Below, piece by piece: positions 1 through 6,139 of a DNA stretch of 6,814 bases. The notes below the pieces were generated by a model. That model was not told the DNA's origin, made no database searches, and saw only the letters and a program-made list of their open reading frames with translations. The first letter of the stretch is position 1. Each line of letters starts with the position of its first letter. This DNA is from Burkholderiaceae bacterium (GTDB lineage: Bacteria; Pseudomonadota; Gammaproteobacteria; Burkholderiales; Burkholderiaceae): positions 1 through 6,814 of the forward strand of contig CANISN010000088.1 in the NCBI GenBank assembly GCA_947470165.1, written 5' to 3'. The position numbers and the translations under genes were made by a program.

Positions 1-1763
1 AAAAGTGTCATGAGCTGGAATGCTTTAGCAGTTGGAATAAGCTCACGCGCTTCGCGAACCATATAGCGTTCTGCTAGCAGACCCTCAATAATGGCTGCAC
101 GAGTTGCTGGCGTCCCCAAGCCTTTTTCTGCCATGGCCTCACGCATATCCTCATCATCAACCCATTTACCCGCACTCTCCATAGCCGACAGCAAGGTTGC
201 TTCGGTGTAGCGAGCTGGCGGCTTGGTTTTTAGTGGGACCGCAGCAATTGTTTCATTTTGTACGGTTTCACCTTCTTGCACTGCTACTAACTCATCATCT
301 GCTTGATTCGATCTGCCATAAACCGTCAACCAACCTGGGGTAACTAGAACACGACCTTCCGTTTTAAAGTGATGACCGGATGCTTCGGTGATGCGTGTGG
401 TTACACGAAACTCGGCCGCAGGATAAAAAACTGCCAAGAAGCGGCGCACGACTAAGTCATATAGTTTTTGTTCTGGCTCGCTGAGAGTCTTGGGAGACTC
501 CAAGGTAGGGATGATCGCAAAGTGATCGGATATTTTTGAGTTATCAAAAATACGTTTATTTGGCTTGATCCAGCCATAGCCAGCTTTAGCTTTTGGATCT
601 TTGGGGTCGCCTTGCAAAATTTGTTTTGCGAATGATCGATATTCTTGCGAGTGTTCAGCTAGATTTTCCATGGTCTGCTTCACCGTATCCAAATAATCTT
701 CAGGCAAAGCTTTGGCATCAGTTCGTGGATAAGTAAGAACCTTATGGCGCTCATAAAGAGCTTGGGCTAAGCCCAAAGTATTTTTTGCCGAAAATCCAAA
801 GCGGGCATTTGCCTCACGCTGTAAGCTAGTTAAATCAAATAACTGGGGTGCCAGCTGTGTAGCAGGCTTCGCCTCTTCTTTCACGCTCGCTTTTTTATCG
901 CGGCATGCAGTCACAATGCTTTGTGCAGCAGCCTCACTCCAAAGACGATTCTCGCGAGCATCTGGGGCCGCAACATCTTTCTTAAACTTAGGATCAAACC
1001 AGCGACCCTCGTAAATGCCAGCCGCAGCAATAAATTCAGCCTTTACTTCCCAATAGTCTTTAGAAATAAATTTACGGATTAGCTCTTCACGCTCAACCAC
1101 AATTGATAGGGTTGGGGTTTGTACTCTGCCTACAGTTGTCAGAAAGAAGCCACCACTTTTGCTATTGAATGCAGTCATAGCGCGAGTACCGTTGATGCCT
1201 ACTAGCCAATCCGCTTCAGACCGGCAGCGTGCAGCATCCGCCAGCGGCTTCATGTCGCTATCACTTCGTAGAGAAGCAAAGCCATCCCGAATGGCTGCAG
1301 GTGTCATCGACTGTAACCAGAGCCGTTTAATGGCCTGAGGCGCTTTTGCATGTTGCGCAATTAAGCGGAAGATCAGCTCACCTTCGCGACCCGCGTCACA
1401 TGCGTTAATGAGCTCATGAATATCTTTGCGCTTAATGAGTTTTTGCAGCACCTTAAGTCGCGACTCTGTTTTAGCAATTGGGCGCAAATCAAAATAAGGA
1501 GGCACAACCGGTAGGTTGGCGAAGGACCATTTACCGCGCTTAACATCAAACTCTTCAGGAGCGGCTATTTCCAATAGGTGACCAACCGCAGAAGAAACTA
1601 CAAAGTCATTGCTCTCGAAATAGTCTTCGTATTTAGTAAATCCGCCCAAAGCCTTGGCGATGTCATTGGCTACGGACGGTTTCTCAGCAATGATCAGCGC
1701 CTTGGGGTGATCCCCTGCCGAAGTCTTTGAACTGCTTTTTTTAGTAGATGATTTAGTTGCCAC
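1..1763 (-). CDS. topB: DNA topoisomerase III, type IA (N-terminal 587 residues; C-terminus beyond left edge)
   Basis: Type IA topoisomerase that cuts and rejoins one DNA strand to relax or decatenate DNA in the cytoplasm. I translated the minus strand by hand from a GTG at 1763-1761. The frame stays open to base 1, giving 587 residues. The TOPRIM domain begins with KALIIAEKPSVA (residues 21-32, catalytic Glu27). Its acidic motif is CDAGREGELIF (122-132), with Asp123 and Glu127. The middle acidic position is Gly125 rather than Asp, as I recall for many TopB proteins. Further conserved blocks are VGRVQTPTLSIVVERE (211-226) and LTYPRTDAKALP (343-354), where Tyr345 should be the nucleophile that forms the 5'-phosphotyrosine link. 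KGLGTPATRAAIIEGL lies at 547-562. The GTG is chosen because an in-frame TGA lies upstream (1787-1785) with no ATG between, and a weak AGG ribosome site sits 7 bases before it. The Ser/Lys-rich first 17 residues look like a disordered tail. The last part of the protein is outside the window, so any zinc-binding or basic tail cannot be judged. Confidence 0.95.
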   Translation of the reverse strand, partial: MATKSSTKKSSSKTSAGDHPKALIIAEKPSVANDIAKALGGFTKYEDYFESNDFVVSSAVGHLLEIAAPEEFDVKRGKWSFANLPVVPPYFDLRPIAKTESRLKVLQKLIKRKDIHELINACDAGREGELIFRLIAQHAKAPQAIKRLWLQSMTPAAIRDGFASLRSDSDMKPLADAARCRSEADWLVGINGTRAMTAFNSKSGGFFLTTVGRVQTPTLSIVVEREELIRKFISKDYWEVKAEFIAAAGIYEGRWFDPKFKKDVAAPDARENRLWSEAAAQSIVTACRDKKASVKEEAKPATQLAPQLFDLTSLQREANARFGFSAKNTLGLAQALYERHKVLTYPRTDAKALPEDYLDTVKQTMENLAEHSQEYRSFAKQILQGDPKDPKAKAGYGWIKPNKRIFDNSKISDHFAIIPTLESPKTLSEPEQKLYDLVVRRFLAVFYPAAEFRVTTRITEASGHHFKTEGRVLVTPGWLTVYGRSNQADDELVAVQEGETVQNETIAAVPLKTKPPARYTEATLLSAMESAGKWVDDEDMREAMAEKGLGTPATRAAIIEGLLAERYMVREARELIPTAKAFQLMTL

Positions 1764-1842
1764 GCTTTTGCCTAAATTTGAGCTTCAAATGATGTTTTAA
1801 AAGGGAAAATGGGCGACCAACTCACACATTTTTCGACCCGAA

Positions 1843-1849
1843 CCCTCCT
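1843..1849 (-). promoter_or_regulatory. orphan Shine-Dalgarno-like motif upstream of topB
   Basis: The minus strand reads AGGAGGG here, a much better ribosome-binding sequence than the one directly before topB. The nearest downstream starts are an ATG at 1829 (a 10-codon ORF ending TTT TAA at 1797) and a GTG at 1825 (a 17-codon ORF ending TAG at 1772, 8 bases before the topB GTG). Both sit 13 or more bases away, longer than usual. It may be a leader-peptide site or chance purine richness. Confidence 0.2.
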
Positions 1850-1863
1850 ACACCCCTTTTTTA

Positions 1864-1893
1864 TTATTAACCGATAAATTGTTAAAAGTCCAA
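1864..1893 (-). promoter_or_regulatory. weak candidate topB promoter
   Basis: On the minus strand, TTGGAC (1893-1888) resembles a -35 box. It is followed after 18 bases by TAATAA (1869-1864), which is only a partial match to TATAAT. The placement, about 100 bases upstream of the topB GTG, is reasonable. The match is poor and the region is AT-rich, so this could easily be chance. Confidence 0.2.
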
Positions 1894-1966
1894 AGCCTTA
1901 GTTTTTACAGCATCATTCGGGGCATATTAATGAGCTTATTTTTATCAAAACAGTGATTTAATGGGC

Positions 1967-2656
1967 CTAAAAGTGGGTTTTTGGCCACATTGGCAGCTCC
2001 TCAAGAATATCCTGGGGTGACTGAATGAGTTTGGCCCCTTGCTGCAGCAGTTTGTGACATCCCCTAGAAAAAGGGTGGCATATGGATCCAGGAATTGCGA
2101 ATACTTCACGACCAAGCTCGCTGCCTAACCTTGCCGTAATGAGTGAGCCAGACCGTTCGGTCGCCTCGATTACAAGGATTCCTACCGAAAGGGCAGCAAT
2201 GATGCGATTTCGACGGGGGAAATGGCACGCTTTTGGCCCTAGGCCTGGCGCTAGCTCAGAGACTAACAATCCGCACTTACCAATTGCCCTGGCTAACGCG
2301 ATATGCTCTCGTGGGTAGACGATATCAAGCCCAGTCCCACACACTGCTAGGGTTGGATGGATTTGCTTGGGCCCAAGAGCCCCCCAATGAGCCGCTCCGT
2401 CAATGCCTCGGGCGAGTCCAGAAATCACTAGAAATCCCACCTTAGAAAGCGCCTGCGCAAAATAGTAAGAATTTTTGATCCCCTCTGGGCTGGCGGCTCG
2501 CGAGCCAACAATGGCGATCATCGGCAAACCTAGCAGCCGAATATCCCCATATATATAGAGCGCATTGGGCGGGTCGTATAAATCTAGAAGACGGGCTGGG
2601 TAGCAAGGATCGTTTCGCTCAATTCGGGTGATGTTTGAAATTTTAGGAATGTACAT
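1967..2656 (-). CDS. dprA: DprA/Smf DNA-processing protein, short form with Rossmann-fold core only
   Basis: DprA binds incoming single-stranded DNA during natural transformation, protects it and loads RecA; it acts in the cytoplasm. The 229-residue product matches the central domain throughout. It has ERNDPCYPARL (13-23), the nucleotide-fold loop AIVGSRAAS (48-56), ISGLARGIDGAAH (78-90), GTGLDIVYPREH (107-118), FPRRNRIIAALS (146-157), SGSLITARLGSELGREVFAIPGS (169-191; contiguous in family members too) and GCHKLLQQGAKLIQSPQDILEELP up to residue 222. Family members usually have about 360-380 residues, with a SAM-like N-terminal domain and often a C-terminal winged-helix (DML1) domain. Both are missing here. 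Upstream, the frame holds only 16 more codons after a TAA at 2707-2705, and def begins at 2728 on the other strand. Downstream, the protein stops seven residues after the ELP motif. The ATG at 2656 lacks a good ribosome site. The core is intact, so I read it as a complete but reduced gene, not a pseudogene. Its activity in transformation is unproven. Confidence 0.9.
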   Translation of the reverse strand: MYIPKISNITRIERNDPCYPARLLDLYDPPNALYIYGDIRLLGLPMIAIVGSRAASPEGIKNSYYFAQALSKVGFLVISGLARGIDGAAHWGALGPKQIHPTLAVCGTGLDIVYPREHIALARAIGKCGLLVSELAPGLGPKACHFPRRNRIIAALSVGILVIEATERSGSLITARLGSELGREVFAIPGSICHPFSRGCHKLLQQGAKLIQSPQDILEELPMWPKTHF

Positions 2657-2677
2657 AAAGCAATTTTCGGCATGGGG

Positions 2678-2699
2678 CTGTCCATTACTATCGGGACAG
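2678..2699. repeat. short inverted repeat between dprA and def
   Basis: CTGTCC (2678-2683) and GGACAG (2694-2699) form a perfect 6-base inverted repeat separated by 10 bases. It sits midway in the divergent dprA-def gap and its right arm overlaps the candidate def -35 box. The arm-to-arm centre spacing of 16 bases is longer than one helical turn. It could be an operator or weak hairpin, but 6-base arms also arise by chance. Confidence 0.35.
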
Positions 2700-2721
2700 T
2701 CTGATTACTCTGTTGGATAAT
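2693..2721 (+). promoter_or_regulatory. candidate sigma70 promoter of the def operon
   Basis: GGGACA (2693-2698; four of six matches to TTGACA) and GATAAT (2716-2721; five of six matches to TATAAT) are separated by 17 bases. Transcription would start about 6-8 bases after the -10 box, at about 2727-2729. That is on or next to the def ATG at 2728, so the message would have essentially no leader. This fits the lack of a good Shine-Dalgarno sequence before def. It is the best promoter-like sequence in the 71-base gap. A promoter further upstream, inside dprA, is the main alternative. Confidence 0.45.
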
Positions 2722-2727
2722 TCCTAA

Positions 2728-3243
2728 ATGGCCTTATTAACCGTCCTTTGTTATCCAGATCCCCGCCTACATAAAGTTGCCAAACCTGTAGCGCAGGTGG
2801 ATGCACGCATCCAAAAAATTGTGACTGATATGGCGGACACAATGTACGAAGCCCCCGGAGTTGGATTGGCAGCAACCCAAGTAGACATTCATGAGCGGAT
2901 TTTGGTGATTGATGTATCAGACAGTCAAAATGAGTTAATGGTGTTTATCAATCCAGAGTTAGTATGGGTAAGCCCAGAAAAAAAATTATGGCGCGAGGGA
3001 TGTCTCTCTGTGCCTGAGTATTTCGATGAGGTTGATCGCCCTGCTGTTGTTCGAGTGAGGGCGCTCGACATTAATGGTAAAGAATTTGAGGTGGAGGCAG
3101 ATGGCTTGTTAGCCGTCTGCTTGCAACATGAGATGGATCACTTACAAGGCAAAGTATTTGTTGAATACCTCTCCATGTTGAAGCGCACTCGCATTTCTCT
3201 CAAACTGAAGAAGCGCGCTAAAGAATTAATAGGCGAGCGCTAA
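2728..3243 (+). CDS. def: peptide deformylase
   Basis: Metal-dependent hydrolase that removes the N-formyl group from the starting methionine of new polypeptides at the ribosome exit. The 171-residue length is usual for the bacterial enzyme. All three diagnostic motifs are present: GVGLAATQ (44-51), EGCLS (90-94) and QHEMDHL (133-139). The metal ligands should be Cys92, His134 and His138, with Glu135 as the catalytic base. The lysine- and arginine-rich end (152-171) is typical. The ATG at 2728 is firm because an in-frame TAA lies directly before it and the protein begins with the standard [23 protein letters not shown] stretch. There is no good ribosome site (only GGA at 2715-2717). It is the first gene of a tightly packed plus-strand cluster and lies 7 bases before fmt, its functional partner. 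Confidence 0.98.
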   Translation: MALLTVLCYPDPRLHKVAKPVAQVDARIQKIVTDMADTMYEAPGVGLAATQVDIHERILVIDVSDSQNELMVFINPELVWVSPEKKLWREGCLSVPEYFDEVDRPAVVRVRALDINGKEFEVEADGLLAVCLQHEMDHLQGKVFVEYLSMLKRTRISLKLKKRAKELIGER

Positions 3244-3250
3244 GCGCCCA

Positions 3251-4246
3251 ATGAAAATTGTTTTTGCAGGCACCCCGGAGTTCGCTGCTCAAGCAATGCG
3301 TGCAATTAATCAGGCCGGCTATGAAATTGTCTTGGCGCTAACTCAACCAGATCGTCGTGCGGGTCGCGGGATGCACTTTCAAGTGAGCCCTGTAAAAGCG
3401 TTAGCCCAAGAGAAAAATATTTCTATATTGCAACCAGAGACCTTAAAGCAAACCCATGCAGATTTACAAAAAAGGTCTACAGCGCAAGAAGCTTATCGAT
3501 CTTTATCTAGGATTGATTTTGATGCAATGATAGTTGTCGCCTACGGCTTAATTCTCCCCCAAGACATTCTAGATCTAGCCTCTAAAAATGGGCGACACGG
3601 CTGTTTTAATATTCATGCCTCTTTGTTGCCGAGATGGCGTGGCGCAGCGCCGATTCAGCGCGCTATTGAGAGCGGCGACGATATTACAGGCGTAAGCATC
3701 ATGCAGATGGATGCTGGTCTAGATACTGGCGATACTGTCTTAGTGAAGGATTTGAAAATTGCTCCCCAAGAAACCAGTAAATCATTGCATAAACGCCTAG
3801 CGGCTTTAGGAGCAGAGTTGGTGGTGCAGGCGCTGAATGACTTAGATCAAGGTGTGCCGATGATAAGAACCCCGCAAGCTATTGAAGGCATCACTTATGC
3901 GGAAAAAATCCTAAAGAATGAAGCGGAGATTGATTGGCAGCTAAGCGCTATTGAGATCGATCGACGTATTCGTGCTTTCAATCCATTCCCCGGGTCTACT
4001 AGTAGCCTCAATGGTGATTTATTCAAGTTTTGGAATTCTTGCTTGCCGAACAAGGGGCGGACAGATCAATCTTCAAGCCCTGGACAAGTTTTAGGGTTTA
4101 GTGAAGATGGCGTATATGTTCAGTGCGGCGAGGGCATTATTGAAATCTTAGAGATGCAAAAGCCTGGTGGAAAAAACACTAGCGCAAGTGCTTGTCTGCA
4201 AGCCTATCGCGCGCAGGAAAAAATAATGCAGTTCAAGAAAGATTAA
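3251..4246 (+). CDS. fmt: methionyl-tRNA formyltransferase
   Basis: Transfers a formyl group from 10-formyltetrahydrofolate to Met-tRNA(fMet), allowing it to initiate translation. The catalytic N-terminal domain opens with KIVFAGTPEFAA (2-13). The tRNA-contacting loop PDRRAGRG follows at 33-40. FNIHASLLPRWRGAAPIQRA (119-138) carries Asn120, His122 and the SLLP folate-site signature. Asp158 in MQMDAGLDTGD (151-161) completes the catalytic set. The C-terminal tRNA-binding domain starts near ITYAEKI (214-220) and includes RAFNPFPGS (241-249). At 331 residues it is slightly longer than the E. coli enzyme as I recall it. The extra length is mostly about 11 residues near positions 72-88, before VVAYGLILP, a place where this family commonly varies. 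It starts 7 bases after def with no strong ribosome site of its own, so translation is probably coupled to def. Confidence 0.98.
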   Translation: MKIVFAGTPEFAAQAMRAINQAGYEIVLALTQPDRRAGRGMHFQVSPVKALAQEKNISILQPETLKQTHADLQKRSTAQEAYRSLSRIDFDAMIVVAYGLILPQDILDLASKNGRHGCFNIHASLLPRWRGAAPIQRAIESGDDITGVSIMQMDAGLDTGDTVLVKDLKIAPQETSKSLHKRLAALGAELVVQALNDLDQGVPMIRTPQAIEGITYAEKILKNEAEIDWQLSAIEIDRRIRAFNPFPGSTSSLNGDLFKFWNSCLPNKGRTDQSSSPGQVLGFSEDGVYVQCGEGIIEILEMQKPGGKNTSASACLQAYRAQEKIMQFKKD

Positions 4247-4247
4247 T

Positions 4248-5561
4248 TTGACTGAGCAAAAAACATCACGCAGCCCTCCTTTATCCGAGGCTATTACAAT
4301 TTCTGCGCAAGCAATCGGCGAAGTTATGGCAGGTAGATCGCTCACAGAAGTACTAGATCAGCTAGATGCCCATGAGCGTCCAATCGTTCAAAGCTTAACG
4401 TTTGATGCCTTGCGCAAATGGGTTAGATCTCATGAGCTCATCACACAATTTATTCCGAAGGCGCCACCATTAGAAGTGGAGTATTTATTAAGCGTCGCAA
4501 TACCTTTATTTCTGCAGGCTGGAACAGAGGGCAAAGGATATGCAGCACATACGATTGTTGATCAGGCCGTAAAAGCCTGTAGCGAATATGAGCCAACGAT
4601 GTATGCCAAAGGCTTAGTAAATGCCGTGCTACGCAAGGTAAGCCTTGCAGTCCAAGCTGAAAATGAAAAGCCTTATCCACCAGACCCCATCCCCATGTTC
4701 TTCCCACCATGGTGGCGAGCCAGCCTAAAGCGCAATTACCCGAAGGCTTGGCAGGCAATGCTGATTCAGCAGGCACAACGTGCGCCCCTGATTTTGCGAG
4801 TGAATGCCAGACAGCATACACGTCAGGAATATCAAGATTTATTACACCAAGCCGGAATTGCTGCCGAGACTATTGAAGAGATTGCCGGCATCACTCTAGA
4901 TTCGGCTTTGTTGTTACGTGATCCGGTACCAATATCAGATTTACCCGGATTTTATAGTGGTGCAGTTTCTGTTCAAGATGCTGGTGCGCAGATCGCTGCG
5001 GTATTGCTTGATCCTAATCCTGGCGAGCGGATATTAGATGCTTGCGCCGCACCCGGAGGAAAAACCGCCCATTTATTAGAGCTTGCGCAGTGTCACATGA
5101 TTGCCTTGGAACTTGATGGTGAGAGGCTTGGAAAGATTGGCGGCAACCTCGATCGCCTGCGACTTCAGTTTGATAGTGTTCAAGTAGTGCGCGGGGATGC
5201 TTCGAAGGGTGCTTGGTGGGATGGCAAATCATTTGACAAGATCTTATTGGATGCACCTTGCTCGGCTTCAGGTATTGTTGCAAGACATCCTGATATTCCA
5301 TTTTTACGGCGCGAGGCTGATATTAAAGCGCTACAGCTAAGACAGCGCGCAATATTGGAGCAGGCCTGGAAGATGCTAAAGCCAGGGGGAATGGTGTTGT
5401 ACGTGACTTGCTCCGTTTTTCCTGAAGAAGGCGAAGACCAGGCAGTTTGGTTTGCTGCAGAGCATGCCGATGCGTTACGATTAAACGCCCCCGGGCAAAT
5501 TTTGCCCGCTGAGCTGAACGACGGTTTTTACTATGCTTTGTTTAAGAAAAATGGGCCATGA
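4248..5561 (+). CDS. rsmB: 16S rRNA (cytosine-967-C5)-methyltransferase RsmB
   Basis: SAM-dependent enzyme that places the m5C967 mark on 16S rRNA in the small-subunit P-site region. Residues 12-135 form the NusB-like RNA-binding domain. The Rossmann methyltransferase core follows, with SAM motif DACAAPGGKT (264-273) and an acidic SAM-contacting position in ALELD (286-290). DAPCSASG (335-342) contains Cys338, and the motif around VTCSVFPEE (386-394) contains Cys388. By family precedent Cys388 is the nucleophile and Cys338 assists product release. HPDIPFLRR (347-355) and NDGFYYALFKK (424-434) are also typical. The 437-residue length fits the family. The start is a TTG one base after the fmt stop. 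The next in-frame ATG is codon 27, which would cut into the first helix of the NusB-like domain, so TTG is preferred. The gene is surely co-translated with fmt. Confidence 0.96.
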   Translation: MTEQKTSRSPPLSEAITISAQAIGEVMAGRSLTEVLDQLDAHERPIVQSLTFDALRKWVRSHELITQFIPKAPPLEVEYLLSVAIPLFLQAGTEGKGYAAHTIVDQAVKACSEYEPTMYAKGLVNAVLRKVSLAVQAENEKPYPPDPIPMFFPPWWRASLKRNYPKAWQAMLIQQAQRAPLILRVNARQHTRQEYQDLLHQAGIAAETIEEIAGITLDSALLLRDPVPISDLPGFYSGAVSVQDAGAQIAAVLLDPNPGERILDACAAPGGKTAHLLELAQCHMIALELDGERLGKIGGNLDRLRLQFDSVQVVRGDASKGAWWDGKSFDKILLDAPCSASGIVARHPDIPFLRREADIKALQLRQRAILEQAWKMLKPGGMVLYVTCSVFPEEGEDQAVWFAAEHADALRLNAPGQILPAELNDGFYYALFKKNGP

Positions 5562-6139
5562 GCCAAGGCACTAAACAATTCATTCTCTATTGTTTGTTAG
5601 CACTGAGCTTATTTTCATCAGCAGCTAGCGCAGAGGGAATCAAAATTCAATCTGCTGAGTTGGAGCGGGTGGATAGCGACTGGCTATTAAATGCCACATT
5701 TAAAATTGATTTAACCCCCGGGCTTGAAGATGCAGTCCAAAAAGGTGTGGTCTTGTTTTTCCAGGCCGAGTTTGATTTAACTCGTTCGCGTTGGTACTGG
5801 TTTGATGAAAAAGCTACTCTTGCGCAACGACAAACGCGCCTATCTTATCAACCGCTGACTCAGCAATACCGCATCGCTTCCGAGGGCTTTAGTTTTTCCG
5901 CCAAAACAATTTTTGAGGCTTTGCAGGCAGTTGGTAGTATTGGCGGCTGGCGAGTCATTGACAACAACCAAATCGACCCAAGCAAGTCTTATACCGCGGC
6001 ATTAAGAATGACGCTGGATTTAAGTAAGCTACCCAAGCCGTTTCAAGTAAATGCTTTAAATAATCGCGACTGGAATGTCAGCAGCGACTGGTTACGCTTT
6101 CCATTTTCATCAAATGGCCCTAACCTCATTAAGAAATGA
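5558..6139 (+). CDS. secreted DUF4390-family protein, function unknown
   Basis: A 193-residue protein whose ATG overlaps the rsmB stop (ATGA at 5558-5561). It begins with a classic signal peptide: a short polar start with Lys6, a hydrophobic stretch at about 8-20 and an ASA cleavage site after Ala25. There is no lipobox cysteine at the cleavage site and no later membrane segment, so the mature protein should be periplasmic. The mature part looks rich in beta strands and carries LNATFKIDLTPGLEDAVQKG (44-63) and aromatic-rich SRWYWFD (77-83), features I associate with DUF4390 proteins. In beta- and gammaproteobacteria these are often found between rsmB and an NtrY-like kinase. The position, plus a second ATGA overlap with that kinase, suggests it may affect the sensor's periplasmic input. 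That is inference from context; no biochemical role is evident. Confidence 0.85.
   Translation: MSQGTKQFILYCLLALSLFSSAASAEGIKIQSAELERVDSDWLLNATFKIDLTPGLEDAVQKGVVLFFQAEFDLTRSRWYWFDEKATLAQRQTRLSYQPLTQQYRIASEGFSFSAKTIFEALQAVGSIGGWRVIDNNQIDPSKSYTAALRMTLDLSKLPKPFQVNALNNRDWNVSSDWLRFPFSSNGPNLIKK

Larger units (their letters stand above)
1764..1966 (-). other. dprA-topB intergenic region / topB leader
   Basis: About 200 bases between the dprA stop and the topB start, reading on the minus strand. It is AT-rich, and I found no convincing hairpin terminator for dprA, no RNA gene and no recognisable protein-coding remnant in any minus-strand frame. It contains one weak sigma70-like candidate promoter and a near-perfect Shine-Dalgarno sequence (1849-1843) that lies about 80 bases upstream of topB rather than next to it. 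Whether topB is read from its own promoter or by read-through from dprA cannot be settled from the sequence. Confidence 0.6.

Noticed and set aside
1764..1966. Possible frameshifted winged-helix end of DprA
   Set aside because: I read the three minus-strand frames after the dprA stop. They close quickly or give no DML1-like helix-turn-helix pattern, so a simple frameshift does not explain the short protein.
2082..2445. Two plus-strand open frames of 70-78 codons opposite dprA
   Set aside because: They lie fully antisense to well-conserved dprA motifs, have no ribosome site, and their translations resemble no family I know. They are shadows of the real gene.
3569..3578. Ten-base palindrome CTAGATCTAG inside fmt
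   Set aside because: It falls in conserved coding sequence (ILDLA) and a single short palindrome is expected by chance; nothing supports a regulatory role.
4148..5301. Minus-strand open frames of 65-123 codons opposite fmt and rsmB
   Set aside because: They are antisense to strongly conserved catalytic blocks, show no start signals, and have low-complexity compositions expected from reading genes backwards.
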